Source of the DNA: Morella rubra
Taxonomy: Eukaryota; Streptophyta; Magnoliopsida; Fagales; Myricaceae
Assembly: GCA_003952965.2 (NCBI GenBank)
Contig: CM025856.1
Span: 30,399,110 to 30,463,109 of the forward strand
Direction: 5' to 3'
Length of the DNA: 64,000 bases
Part shown: positions 12,581-25,100 of the stretch, in pieces
How the letters are laid out: each line of letters opens with the position of its first letter
How positions within the stretch are numbered: position 1 is the first letter of the stretch
Translations under genes and position numbers: made by a program
The notes under the pieces: generated by a model
What the model saw: the letters and a program-made list of their open reading frames with translations, nothing else
Databases searched by the model: none
Told to the model about the DNA's origin: nothing

Positions 12581-15212
12581 ATGGACACCAGATCATGGCA
12601 ATGGTGTTCGATTCTTTACCTTCCCGCTCTTTTCATTCATTTTCCCTGCTTGCTTAAATCCCATAGAACCATAAACTCCCCTCTTTCCTGGATCCACGAC
12701 GGACCTTTTGATCCCTACCCCGGGGGAATGAGGCTGGCAATCAAAATCAGTGCAGATGACAAGGATGGAGTGGTAAATGCCGGCTTCATCTGTAGTGATC
12801 CTAATGACCTCTGCAGTACATACATCTTTGCCGTCGTCCTTACGTACGGCTCAGATTCCTATTTGTCTCCCGTAGCGCCAAGAGTTGTATGGTCTGGTAA
12901 CCGAAATAATCCTGTTACAATCAATGCAACCTTAGAGATGACATTTGATGGAGGGTTGGTCTTGACGGATGTGGGCGGAAATATAGCTTGGTCAACAAAC
13001 ACTGACGGTAAACACATAGCAGGCTTAAACCTCACTGACGAGGGCAACCTTGTACTCTTTGACGAGAACGATACAGTGGTTTGGCAATCATTTGACCATC
13101 CAACGGACTCATTGCTCCCTGGGCAGAGGTTGGTGGAGGGGGAGAGACTCACATCTAGTTTTTCAACAACAAATTGGAGTCAAGGTTCGTTCTCGCTTTC
13201 TGTGAACAGAGACGGAGTATCTGCATCCGTTGGGGATCCTGCGCAGGCATATTATACATATGTATCGCTTCAAGCATTACCCGATATACCTCGACAACGA
13301 AGTTATATTACATTTGTGAATCGAAGTTTACTTTTAGTCGCAAGTGGAACGTCCCCGGAGCAAATTTGGTACGACTTTCCTCCTGCCGCATCGTGGCAAT
13401 ACGTAAGATTGGAACCTGATGGGCATTTGAGATTGTATCAGTGGCAAGGCAATGGAATAGATGAATGGACGGAGGTGCTTGATCTTTTGACAATGCGCAT
13501 TAGTGTGTGTTCCTATCCTATGGTTTGTGGGAGATACGGTATTTGCACAAATGGTGCATGTAGTTGTCCTGTGTCGGCCTCAGGAGCAACCTATTTCGAG
13601 GCAACAAATACAACATGGCCTGAATCTCAAGGGTGTTCCGCGAGGTCTCCTTTATCCTGTGACGCTCGCCAAGATCACAGTATGTCAGCGCTCGAGAAAA
13701 CTACTTCACCTGTCAGAGTACCCTCAAGATGAGACGCTCCCCAGGAGGCGGAAACCTCGAGAAGTTAGATTCAGATACCTGTAAGCGAGCCTGTCTAAAT
13801 AATTGTTCCTGTAAAGCTGCTTTCTTTTCGTATAAGATCCTCTTTGGTCTGGGCGAGTGCTATTTAATAACAGAAGTTTTTACACTTCAAAGCCAGGACA
13901 GCCGGGATAACCTTTATAGGAAAACTGCTTACCTTAAGGTGCAGAATGTCCCAAACACAAGCGAACCCAGCGAGACCGGCCCAAGTGCAGCTCCACCTGG
14001 AGGGAAGACCAATCGGGCTCCGAAGCCCGGCTTTAATGGCCCGAGTGATGTTCCACCAACAAAGAGGACAAAACAGGGTCCAAATATACTGGGACCGAGT
14101 ATTGCGGCTTCCGTTGGTATTCTTCTTTTGATTGGAATAGTGATTTTCTTATTCAGGAAGAAAAAAGATGTTGAAGAATTTGATAAACATTTTATAGATC
14201 AAGTTCCAGGAATGCCCACTAGATATTCTCTCGAGGACTTGAAACTCATAACCAGAAATTTCAATACGAAGCTTGGTGAAGGAGGTTTTGGCCCGGTTTT
14301 TGAAGGGACTTTAAATGATGGCATAAAAGTTGCAGTGAAGCGTCTTGATGGTTGTAGCCAGATCAAAAAATCATTTCTAGCAGAGGTTGAGACAATTGGC
14401 AGCATTCACCATGTCAACTTGGTAAGACTGATGGGGTTTTGCGTTGAGAAATCCTGTAGTCTGCTTGTTTATGAATATATGGCTAATGGCTCGTTAGATA
14501 AATGGATCTTTCATAGATCCGATGACTCTGGGTTTGAGTGGCGTCAGAGAAAGAAGATCATTCTTGACATAGCGAAGGGACTTTTCTATCTCCACGAAGA
14601 TTGTAGACAGAAAATAGTCCCCACTTAGATATCAAACCACAGAACATCCTGTTAGACGAGAATTTTAACGCCAAAGTTGGGGATTTTGGTTTGTCTAAAT
14701 TAGTTGACCGAGACCAGAGCCAAATTATGACAACCATGAGAGGAACGCCAGGCTACATGGCTCCAGAATGGTTGAGTTCAGTGATCACAGAAAAGGTAGA
14801 TGTTTATAGCTTTGGAGTGGTGTTCTTAGAGATACTGTGCGGACGGAAAAACATAGATCGCTCTCAGCCCGAGGAGGAAATGCATCTACTGGGTCTTTTT
14901 AAGAAAAAGAAAGAGGAGGATAAGTTGCCGGATTTGATCGACAAGCATGGTGGAGATATGCAGTTTCATGAAACAGAGATTCTTAAAATGATGAAGGTGG
15001 CTGCTTGGTGTTTGCAAAGTGAGTTTACAAGGAGACCTTCCATGTCGACGGTGGTAAATGTCTTGGAGGGTGTTATGGATGTTGAAGAGAACGCAGATTA
15101 TAACTTCTTCCACCCACCTTCACTTAACACCAGAGGAGGATTCAATCAAGCAGAGGAAAATCATGGTGGTACTACGACTTTATTGCCATCAATTCTATCA
15201 GGACCACGGTGA
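12581..15212 (+). pseudogene. G-type lectin S-receptor-like Ser/Thr kinase (SD2-5 type), frameshifted
   Basis: The intronless gene shows, in order, a probable leader, a bulb-lectin domain (WSTNTDGKH, NLVLFDENDTVVWQSFDHPTDSLLPGQ), an EGF-like cysteine region (YGICTNGACSCP), a PAN-like segment (CKRACLNNCSCKAAFF), a membrane helix (IAASVGILLLIGIVIFLF) and a kinase domain. The kinase has the glycine loop GEGGFGPV and the AVKRL lysine. Two frame breaks exist. One is a single-base loss near 13700, between the EGF and PAN parts. The other is two extra C at 14620-14621, exactly at the catalytic loop, where HLDIKPQN should follow KIV. The remainder in the new frame keeps DFGLSK and GTPGYMAPEW to the stop at 15212. 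Intact members sense signals at the plasma membrane in defence or development. This copy cannot make a full receptor. The start codon is uncertain; the leader may begin in another frame. Confidence 0.88.
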
Positions 15213-15667
15213 ATGAACAATCTAGTTTTTGTCAAATGCTGATGGCCACGCTGAGTTGGGACATCTGTACCCCGAGGACTTGGTGAGCCTATTCACAAAT
15301 GTATGACACCAGCGAAATCATGTCCCTGTACTTTAAGTTCCAGATTGTGAATTCTCAACTAAAATTCCTGGTGTTTTCTTTCTTTCCCCTGTTTCCTTGC
15401 TTTTGCGAATAAAACCCTGTTCTACCAAAGAGTGCCGATGTTGCTTTACTGTAATCAGTGAGCTCAAGCTCATGAGCTGGATTGGACATTTTGTGGAGGA
15501 GTGGATGATACTGTCATTGTCAAATTTTGATCTGAAACTCTGCTTTATTTCTTAAGCATCTCTACGATTTGAAAGTATCTTTTTACCTGTAAACCGCAAT
15601 CTTCAATGGAATTCACCTATGGGAACACTCCTACTTTCACGTGTTTCTCCCAATATATTTGAAGTAT
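15213..15667. other. 3' flank of the receptor-kinase pseudogene
   Basis: Non-coding. It contains a plausible poly-adenylation signal AATAAA at 15408-15413, about 200 bases after the stop. Confidence 0.5.
15408..15413 (+). terminator. candidate poly-adenylation signal AATAAA
   Basis: This is a canonical hexamer about 196 bases downstream of the receptor-kinase stop codon, on the same strand. Confidence 0.45.
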
Positions 15668-16391
15668 GGTTTAAAGCTATCTATTTTAACATTTTAGTTA
15701 GAATAGATAACCAATTTAAAAAAAAAGTAAAAAAACACCTTTAGTAGCTTATCCATTCTAATAATTTTTAACAACAATTTTAACATGTGAACAGTGGTTT
15801 TTATTTTTAGATAATTACTGTTCACTTTTCATATTAAAATATTAATATTATTTTTTTTTTCTTTTTCTTTCTTCCACAACACCTTCGCGCTCTCTCCCCC
15901 TTTTTTTTTCTTTTTCTTTTCTTCCCCCAGTGTGAGTTCCTCCCAGCAATCATGCTCTCCCTCTTTTCTTCTTTTCTTCCTCTCCAGCTTTCACGCTCTC
16001 CCTCTCTAGTCTCCCATCTCAAGTTCGTCTCTCTCTCTCTCCCCCTCATATTGTAGGTTTTTTTTTTGTTCGACTATTGTTCGTGACTTTTAGGTTTTTA
16101 TTCTTGGTGTTTACTAATTCTTTGTCTTTTAAATTTTATTGTTTTTGTCTTCTCTGTGAAAGCAATGGCTATTGATTACTTTGTATGTTTTTGAAAGTTG
16201 TGTTTGAAAAATGTTAGAGAAAGAATAAAAAAAATTTTGAATAATATATTTTAAATAAAATAGTAAAGTAGATGGTTAAAATAGATAAGCTGTTGCGGGT
16301 GTTTTTTAAAAATTGATAGTTTAAAATAAAAAATGTACTTTTAGTTAAAATAGAGAGCCAAATTTAAATAAACTGTTATAAATGCTCTTAA
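15668..16391. mobile_element. inverted-repeat (MITE/foldback) element, 0.72 kb
   Basis: The left arm at about 15670-15770 contains TTAGTTAGAATAGATAACCAA, then AAACACC and TAGCTTATCCATTCTAA. The right arm at about 16255-16390, reversed, contains the matching TAACTAAAAGTACA, AAACACC and AGCTTATCTATTTTAA in the same order. The centre is CT-rich (15850-16040). No transposase frame is present. Confidence 0.7.
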
Positions 16392-17627
16392 TTAATCCGT
16401 CAATTTTGTCTAATTTAACTTTTTTCTAATTTAATTTTCAGCGAAATCTTGTGGTTAACTGCATGTCCCAAGAATGTCTCGAGGGGTAGATTAAATAATA
16501 TATTGTAACAGAGGACCTATATAGAGAGCCAAGCAAGACCCATTACGGAAAATGATTTGAATTTGGATATATTTTTAATTTATCATTTTATTTATAAGAA
16601 GGTTGACGACATGGGCTATGCACCAATCTGATTAATATTGTAAATCCAATCATTGTATATTAATATCTGTCTTGACTCGTTTTGATTTAGAATGATTTCA
16701 AATTTTAGGTAGAGCCATGCCTTTGAGTTATCGTCTAAACTTGGATGTAGAAATTATATCTTTATAAAAACAAACATTAAGCAGAAATGCTGACGAATAG
16801 ATTAGTTTTCTAATTATGTATGGTTAAAATTATATATTTATAATTTTTTTTTTCACTCAAATGTAAGACACATTCGAAGTATAAACTTTTATCTTCTCTA
16901 TCAATGGAAGTATGATTTATTTATTGGTTTATTTTCATCTAAATTTTATTGTGATAAGACCGATAGAGATATACTGTTTCCCTCTTAAGTTTCTGCTAGT
17001 TAAACCAATACGAGATTGTGTTCTACTTATAAAAAAAGAAGAAGAGATTTTATCCTCGAGACACCTCCTTAAACCAACCCTTAAATGTTTTGAAGAACCC
17101 TCCTTTGGTAACTCTTGTAAGTTGTGAGATAGTTTGTGGAGAATTATGAGACGTTGTTTGTAAAATGTATTATTACATATAAATTATTAAAAAAATTTAT
17201 AAAAAAATTAAAAAATTTAAAATTTATACACCAACATCAATACATTTTACACCATCTTCAAAAAATTTTCACATAAAATGCAATAGCTTTTTTTATAAAA
17301 TTATTTAGAAACATTTTCTCTTTATATTTTTTAAATAATTTTATATTTTATTAAACAATTATATCAAATTATTCTCTTATATATTTTACTATTAATATAT
17401 TAAAATTTTTAATTAACTTTACATAAAATATATTATAAAATTATAATCTACATAAATATTTATCCGTTCTATCAAAATATAAAAATTACCATTTTTTTTT
17501 GAGAACAACATCCTGTTTTTAATTACTTACCCAAAAAAATTAGTTTTTATTTTTATTTTTACACAAAAGGCTCCCGACCCACATCGGAGCCCCCAGTTAG
17601 ATTGAGGGTGATTTGGTCATTGCGCCT
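16392..17627. other. intergenic, AT-rich
   Basis: Spacer. Its right part (about 17305-17480) is an AT-rich repeat related to sequence at about 53575-53765. No coding frame of note. Confidence 0.45.
17305..17480. repeat. dispersed AT-rich repeat, copy 1
   Basis: The order of blocks (ATTAAAYAATTAYATCAAAT, then TTTACATAAAA, then TAATCTACATAAA, then ATTC/ATCC plus ATC) is shared with 53575-53765. This points to a common transposon-derived family rather than chance AT richness. Confidence 0.55.
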
Positions 17628-17680
17628 TTAGGGTTCCCCTTATAAGCTTCTCTAAACTCGTCGCCCGCGGGTTAGGGTTT
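17628..17680 (+). promoter_or_regulatory. telo-box motifs upstream of RPS11
   Basis: TTTAGGGTT at about 17628 and TTAGGGTTT at 17672-17680 match the plant telo-box (AAACCCTAA on the other strand). That motif is common in promoters and leaders of ribosomal-protein genes, and here it sits 57-110 bases before the RPS11 ATG. Confidence 0.75.
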
Positions 17681-17736
17681 TTCGTCATCGCCTCCTCTGC
17701 GTCGTCGGCTTCTGCATACCTCAACAAATCCCAACC

Positions 17737-19781
17737 ATGGCGGAGCAGGTTCGGAACTGTCTATCCCCTTATGTCTTTTACTTACGTAGTGCATTCTGAT
17801 TTGCGAGTGTTCTTTTAAGGCTTTTGAGATCACCGTTAATGTGCATTGCAGACGGAGAAGGCCTTCTTGAAGCAGCCCAAGGTGTTCCTGTGGTAAGAAT
17901 CTCACCCCGTTCAACTTGTCCTATATTCTGTGGTCCGTTTGTTCGATGTATTGTACTTAATTCGTTTGTGGCGAAAATTATGTAGCTCGAAGAAAACTGG
18001 GAAAGGGAACAGGCCAGGAAAAGGAGGGAATCGGTTCTGGAAGAGCGTCGGGTTGGGGTTCAAGACTCCTAGAGAGGCCATCGAAGGTATTAACATCGGC
18101 TAGTTGTTTTTGTGATGCGACTTGTGTGTTATGGATTTTGTTGGCACCTCATGAACGGGTTTATTGGTGCTAATGTTGAAGGTTTTTTAGTATCCAACGT
18201 GTTTTGTGTGTGAGTGGGAGAGAGAGTTTGGGTTTGTAGGTTTGTCCTGGCTGGTTTCAGATATTGTGCGCTCGATTATAAGGTGCTTTATACTCTTGTT
18301 ATGCGATGAATAGGTTGTCGGATGTGTAGTGTAATTTATTCATCAGTACCTTGCAATTGCAATAATAAGTGTTGTCATAGTAGTTTATGCCTAACTGAAG
18401 TCTGCAAAAAGCAACTGATAGTTTCTAGCTCCGGCGTATTGATATTGCTCAGAGTCCTTTGTTGTAACTTACCGTGCTACATGCCCAGTTTGGCCATGTA
18501 ACTTGCATATTTTTGGAAATTCAGCAATCAGCTTGGTTGTAGTTTGTGACTTCTTTGAAAATTCAGCAATCAACTTAGATGTTTTTGTGACCTCCATGAT
18601 ATACTTCCTCTTCTTTTATTGATTTCCACGGTACATAGCCAGTTTGGTCCTGTAGGTTTGATGTTTTTGGGAAATCGACCACAAGGTTGTGATATACCAT
18701 GCTTGTATGCGGTGTAACCCCAAAATATTGCTCAGTCAATGTCATACAATCTGCCATACCTTCAATGGAATGCTCTCTCTGGCTGAAAGTCATGTAGAAT
18801 TTAGTGGCGATATATGGTTCTTTCTTTTACTTTTGATAACTAAATATATTTACTTGCATTTTTCTTGGGAGCAAGTAGAAGGGCTATTGGAAGTTGGTCT
18901 AAAAGCAAAGCTGAACTGGTGGTTGTGATATTTTTTCTCAAGCATAAGTTATGTTCCAATTGTTGTAGCAGCATGTTTCTGGGGTCCAATACTGTTATGA
19001 ATTTGCAACTGTGACTGTCTCTCCCCATAAAATCCGGGATTTTATCCATGACTAGTTCAATTTAATAGCTATTAGCTCATTTACACTTTAATTTGTGGAG
19101 TATAGGTTTAGCGTGGAAAAACAATGATTTATCTGCATGGTTCACCATATTTTTTACGTCATCATAATGATTAGTATTAATGCTTTCTTTTCTGTCTTTC
19201 CAGGAACATACATTGATAAAAAATGCCCGTTCACGGGAAATGTTTCCATCAGGGGTCGCATCCTTTCTGGTACTTGCCACAGCGCCAAGATGATGAGGAC
19301 CATCATTGTTCGCCGCAATTACCTTCATTTTGTTAAGAAGTACCAAAGGTAAGAACCACACCTGCGATATTAATTTACCTCTTCATCCTTATTTTGTTTA
19401 AAAAACTAACCTTTTATGGTATATTGTAGATATGAAAAGAGGCATTCAAATATTGCTGCACACATTTCCCCATGTTTCCGTGCGAAGGAAGGAGACCATG
19501 TTATTATTGGCCAGTGCAGGTTAAATTCTAAATTCAAGCTTGTGGAGTAAGATTATCCGATGAATATTTTGGCCTTTGTTTTGTGGAAAAGTATCTTTTG
19601 TTAGCTCTTTGTTGATGGGAGTGGTTCTGGTATCTTCTATTCATTGTTCCTCCAAAATATAGATGTAAGATTGTTGTTTTTCTTGTCCAGGCCATTGTCA
19701 AAGACAGTGAGATTTAATGTTTTGAAGGTGGTTCCAGCTGGGTCTTCTGGAGGTGGTAAGAAAGCATTTACTGGAATGTGA
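17737..19781 (+). CDS. RPS11: 40S ribosomal protein S11 (uS17)
   Basis: The six exons are 17737-17748, 17852-17892, 17986-18086, 19204-19348, 19430-19519 and 19691-19781. They total 480 bases and encode 159 aa, the normal length for plant S11. The protein begins [16 protein letters not shown] and contains [21 protein letters not shown]. It continues with the uS17 core [16 protein letters not shown], then [18 protein letters not shown] and [15 protein letters not shown], and ends in the basic tail [10 protein letters not shown]. It is a structural part of the small ribosomal subunit in the cytosol and binds 18S rRNA. The first coding exon is only four codons, which is common in plant ribosomal-protein genes. 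Telo-box motifs lie just upstream. The frame is intact and looks functional. Confidence 0.97.
18485..18660. repeat. short local repeats in RPS11 intron 3
   Basis: The intron holds two copies of GAAATTCAGCAATCARCTT about 45 bases apart and two copies of a CCAGTTTGGYC-TGTA motif. These look like decayed internal repeats of an inserted element. Confidence 0.5.
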
Positions 19782-22164
19782 GTTCAGGTCTAAGGTTTCC
19801 CAGGAAGTGGTAACATTTAACGAGAATGACCCAAGATTGAGCTACTCCCACCAGACGAGACTTATTCGTCCTTTTGTTTTGATCTTTAAAATATTACGTC
19901 TTTATATGGCCTTTCTGTGTTTCCTTTCATTCGGAGTTCCTGAATTTTGTTTTGTTAATCAGTTTTTAATGGGATCTTTTTTAGATTTGTTCTTTCTATG
20001 TTATGGCTGCATTATGCCTAGGAAACTTGAATGTAGTTCAGCTAAGGAGTTTCATGTGCTTGCTTATTATTCTGTACTAAAGTTCTTGGATGCTTTGACC
20101 TCCTTTGGGATGTATTCACGCTTTCCTATTATAGACCTCTCAAGTTACAACCTCCCCGTTATTTTTACTCCTACGCTTCTAGTTACCATCAACCTGAAAG
20201 AAGCTGCCCGGTGTTTTTTTCAAGTAATTTTGATGAATTTACGTTGTGTTTTAGGGTGGGTTTCCTTGTAGTCTTGAACAAGGTATCCTCCAAGGCCTAC
20301 TGCCCCTGCCTCCTTCTCTCCCTTCCTTTTCTCCGTTCTTCCTCTCTTCAAAATTGCTGCATCTTTTCCAACCCGTTGGGGGTTCCAAGTACTGCCTTGG
20401 CCATAACCCCGACTTTCTGATAACTGCTGTGAATAGGGAGCGTTGTTATAACCAAGGCAGCTGCAGAACACAGTGGTCAAGCTTACTCTTGCTATGCCAG
20501 GGGCTCGTCTATGTCGTGGGGCGTGGGGAAATCTTTCGACCCACAATCGTTTGTTGTGCTGTGTCTGGTCAATCGCATGGAAGTATTTAACATTACCGGA
20601 CCCACATTTTAGGTGCAATACAGACTGGGCGCTTTTAAGAAAGTTGCTGAAGCATATAAGGCCAGGGCCGACCCAGCATGATATTCTCGTGAAGAAGATG
20701 ATGCTGTATTGGGATTGAGTAAAAAATAAGGGGTTGGATAATAGAAATGCTCGAAAGAAAAACGTCAAAACTCCTTCACGAGCAAACTGCTGTGCGGTTA
20801 TCTGCGCTTCGACTGGCTCTACCCCTTCCATGATTTGAGCATTGTTGTCAGATCCTTGGCGCTTTTTGGCATTTTTGCTCTAACCAAGACCAAGTGGTGC
20901 CTCACCTTGAAAAGAACAAGTGAATCAGACATCTTTATTTCCGATTGTTGGGTGCACGGTGCTCCTAGGTCCCGCTTCGTAACTAATGGAGCTTCTCTTT
21001 TCCCTTCTCCTGATATAAAATTCCCACTTTTAGTTGTTCCCACCGAGATGCAAGACAAAAGATGCTCATTTCTAGTCAGGGAAAATATGCGCTTCATCTG
21101 CTTGTTCTAATTCCTACATTAGGCGAGCATGTGTACTGACTTCTCAGTTGCCAACTATAGCAAAATGCCGAGGTGCACATTTTATGGGTCCCATGGAGGC
21201 TTGATGTAAAAGCTTCCATATGACCCAGAGTGATTTTGCTAATGAAGTTGAAACTGCCACCTTCCTTCTTAGCAAAGAACCGCGTGGTCATGGGTAAATA
21301 TAACTACGGTGCATATGTAACTAGTTTTTCTTGTTCCAGGAACCACAAGTGACAGGCTTAAAAAAAGAAAAAAGAAAAAAAATAAACCACAAGTGACAAA
21401 AAAGAAGCTCTGATCATATAAAACTGGCGCGTGGTGGGGACTGGAACGTAGATTCGGAAACAAAATCAAGATCCAGAAAAAGAAATTCGTCCCCAAACAA
21501 ACATGGGGGTAAATGATTGCACTTAGCACAGGCATATGCTCCCATTATCCAAACACGACCCAGTGCCCCGCACCCCCTCCCCACCACTCCTACCCCACCC
21601 AACTACTTCGCGTACGTGTCAACCTCCCATTAGACGCTTGGTCCTGGACCCCACGCTTATCCTCACTGGCTTGCCTGCTTTGCTTGTGACGTTACAGTCC
21701 CCGAACTACAAGTCTCACGCTCTCTCTTTTGTCTAATGGGTGAGCATCCCAGCTGTATTCACGATCGACGGTCCCAGATCCATCATCACTTTATCCAAGC
21801 AGAAGCCAATGAATGAACGGTTTGTATTTGATCAATCCACTTGAGGAGACGTGCGGGTGCCACCTTGCCAATGTCAGTGTCCAGTCAGCCCCGCCTCGAA
21901 ATACCACACCATTAATCAGATGCTCTCATCACTCGCCCTCTGACCTCTCTGCAACTCTCTCTCTCTCTCTCTAACTCTCAAACACTCTCTCTCACTGGAA
22001 ATCTCTAGGGTTTCTTTGCTGGCTTACACCTCTCTTATCTCCTCGCTCGATTGTATTGATAGCACTTGGAAGGACATTACTGCTATTGATTGCTGAGACT
22101 CTTGGTTTTGATATTTTTGGTGGTTTTAATGGAGGAAAAGGTAGGGTCCTGAGAGCTTAAAGGG
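19782..22164. other. intergenic between RPS11 and the SET gene
   Basis: The left part is the RPS11 3' flank. The middle has several open but unrecognised frames on both strands (for example 20220-20831 minus), which I do not call as genes. A tiny retrotransposon tail insertion sits at 21341-21398. The right end, with CT repeats at 21954-21972 and TCTAGGGTTTC near 22010, is the likely leader of the SET gene. Confidence 0.5.
21341..21398 (+). mobile_element. ultra-short retrotransposon tail with 14-base target duplication
   Basis: AACCACAAGTGACA at 21341-21354 is repeated perfectly at 21385-21398. The 30 bases between are GGCTTA followed by an A-rich tail broken by single G and T. This is the signature of reverse-transcribed insertion of only the last few bases of a LINE or SINE. 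Confidence 0.8.
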
Positions 22165-25100
22165 ATGGAAAACTCGTGGCAGATCAAATGTGGTTCCACA
22201 ATGCCATCGTCATCCACGCCGTTTGTTGTTCCGTCGTCATCGCTGGAGGCTCGGGATCAGGTAATGCTTAACGGTCCCATTTTGCCGTTTATTTTCCTCG
22301 TGCGTTAAGGTCACGGACATCGCTTGCATGTTCTTTATGTGCTGTTGGATAGGTAATGGCTTACGCATTGTTGCTTTTGTGACGCTATGTCGCTGGAAAT
22401 GATCATGTTGACAATAAGGAGAAGGATTGATAGGCGAATGTATTCTAAACGCATCTACATCTTGTTGTTTTTGGTTGATGAGGGTGTAGTAGTGTTAGAT
22501 GTTAACTTTAGCTTTATGACGGGGTAGTTTTCGGCTTCTATCATCAGTACTGTAACTTTTCGGTATCGATGTTTAGAGAGAGAGGGAGAGAGGTTCACGC
22601 TAGGTTGTAATTCTTTGAAGCTGTAAATCCATGGCATTCAATGCCCAGAAATGGGAGTGCTCATTCAATTTCATTTCGGTGGCATTTCTAATTTGTGAAA
22701 CGCAGCATTACTTAGTTTTTAAATTGAGCGTACTAATTAGACTGCTTGATTTCACCATCCAAAGTTTTAAGAATGAAAGATGGGGAATGCATTAGTGTAA
22801 GTTGGGAAGCTATGATTATTCTGACAAAGATTGGAGAAGGAAGATTTGAACACTTGGGGAATTCATTGACCTTTTCTTTTCTCTTTGTTGCTGTATAGTA
22901 TTTAGTTTTGTGCCTCTAGTGAGTATTTTTCCTCTGATGATATTGCTTTATGTGTAATAGCTGTACAGGGGATATCCGCGTCTTTCTGTATATCATGTCA
23001 CTGTTCATTGTTATTGGAGAATTTGAATTGATCTGTTTTCTGTTTCTATCAAATATGGATGCAGATTAATAAAGGCTACTATTCTTATCCACATTTTGGA
23101 CCAGATTTAAGATCAGCAGTGTCTGGGAGGGTGGAAGATCCTCTTTTTTGCAACAGTCCGAATTTTAGTATACATAAGCCTGCCCGTGAAGACCTGGGAA
23201 ATTCATTTCTGGCTCTTCTATCTGGCCCACCATCGCTGCTGCAATGTGATTTTCAGGAATTTGCACATCCAAAATTGTCTGGTTTCTCTGGTAAACTTCC
23301 TTCTAATGGTGGTGGGGTTGCTGGGAATGCTGTTGGACGTGATATTCCAGTGATATCCAGTGGGATACCATCAGAAAATCTAAGCAACCAAAACCCGCGA
23401 AATGGAGCAGATTTTTTCCCTGTTGTTTCATCTAGGGCAGTGGGCAGTTCCAACAGTAGCAATTCTGTTTTTCATGATCTTCAGGGATCGGACTTGGCTA
23501 AGGCAGTTATCAATCACGTGGTTCCTGGTAATCAGAAAGCGAATGGTCCTGTATTGGATAGGGAATGGTATAGTAAAAACCCTGCAAATACTGGGTATCT
23601 CAGTGGCATAAATGTTCAAAGTTCCCAAAGAATGCGGTTTGAAGCAAACTGTTCTATTTCTAAGCAGCCATCTTCTTTCATGAGTGGATGCCCTCGTGTG
23701 TTTTGCTTGGATACAAGTAAGTGCATAGTCATTACTGTGGTAACTTGAATGATTCATTTTATTTTCATAGTACATCCTGATATCTTATTCTTTATTTTTT
23801 ATTGGAAAAGCTGGGTATCTACTTCTCAGTAATACAGGACTTCTTGGTATTGTTTGCTTGTGCCACTCTTTCCACATGTCTGTTGCTAAATTTTGCGAGG
23901 TGAACTTCTGCTTGGACCTTCTTATTAAGAAAAACATCTGCATCCATTTGGTATGAGTTCTTGCTTAGAAGCAAGATTAATTACTGTTATTTTGCAGCAC
24001 TCAGGATTATGGAATGTTCACCCTGGGGATGTTGTTCATATGGACAGTGGAGAAACCATTGCTCAGTGGCGTAAGCTCTACTTCCAGAAATTCAGGGTAA
24101 GATGTGTATACAATTAGCATTTCCATCTTCCATACCAAAAGGCATGTCTTGTGAGTTAGATGTGCATATTCAAAAACTTGAGTGTTTGCATGCGCATCTG
24201 TCTTTTATGTGTCACGACCCAAACTAGTAATCTGGAAATTGCATACATGACCGACACTTTTTATATCAGAACCCGATATTAACAGAGCCATAGTGAAACT
24301 GTAAACAATCATTTTTGTGAATTTGTAGATGATGGTGTACTTAATCTTGATATAATGAGCCTATTGGTAAGAACAATAACAAGTTCCGAAAGGAAAAAAG
24401 ATAAAGATTGTTTAGTTTCCTTAGCTAGAAGCAAATATTGTACTTTTCACAAGAGAGCCTAGCATCATTACATAGGTTGGTTAAACTTTGCTTGAACAGG
24501 ATAATATTCGGTACTTAGAGTTTATGTATACATATTTGTATGGCATGCACACACAAATTGTCTTTTAACTGTACTTTTACCACTCATTTTCCTTAAATTT
24601 GAATTGAGTGTGTATTCTTATTTGCATGTGTTTGAAGCAACGAGAACACTGGATGGTGACGTTTTTATAATGCTTTAGATTAGGGTTCCGGAAGATCAGA
24701 GTGAATGGGACTGGCCTGAAGGATTATCAGTGACTGCTGGCTTCGTCAAATCTCGTGTGACTATGCCCAACTTGTGCAAGAGCTCTGACATGTCTTCATC
24801 TGGAGGATTTCAAGGCTCTGAACAGCTGGTAGATTGCGTTCTCTTTCCAAAAAACCATCAAACAACAACCAATTCACTTGTTGGTGCTTTCCCTAAAAAA
24901 AATCTGAGTAATGTTCAGGATGTTGACAACCAGATGATGGAGTGTCCTGTGTCTAGGTGTTCATCCATGCAAAAGTTTGTTGGTAGTGGACTGGATAATG
25001 GTTGCCAGTCCATTTCTGCTTGTATTGATTCTATCATGAAGAATGGAAATTCATCCATCTCCTATTCTACTTTGCATAATGTAAGAGACTGTAGTAAAGA

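Noticed and set aside
18087..19203. An intronic snoRNA in RPS11 intron 3
   Set aside because: Ribosomal-protein introns can host snoRNAs, but I found no convincing C-box and D-box pair with flanking complementarity.
20220..20831. A 203-codon open frame on the minus strand downstream of RPS11
   Set aside because: The composition is not protein-like, no domain is recognisable, and overlapping frames on the other strand are also open. Probably chance or decayed sequence.
20819..21097. A 92-codon minus-strand frame
   Set aside because: No family resemblance, and it overlaps open frames on the plus strand.
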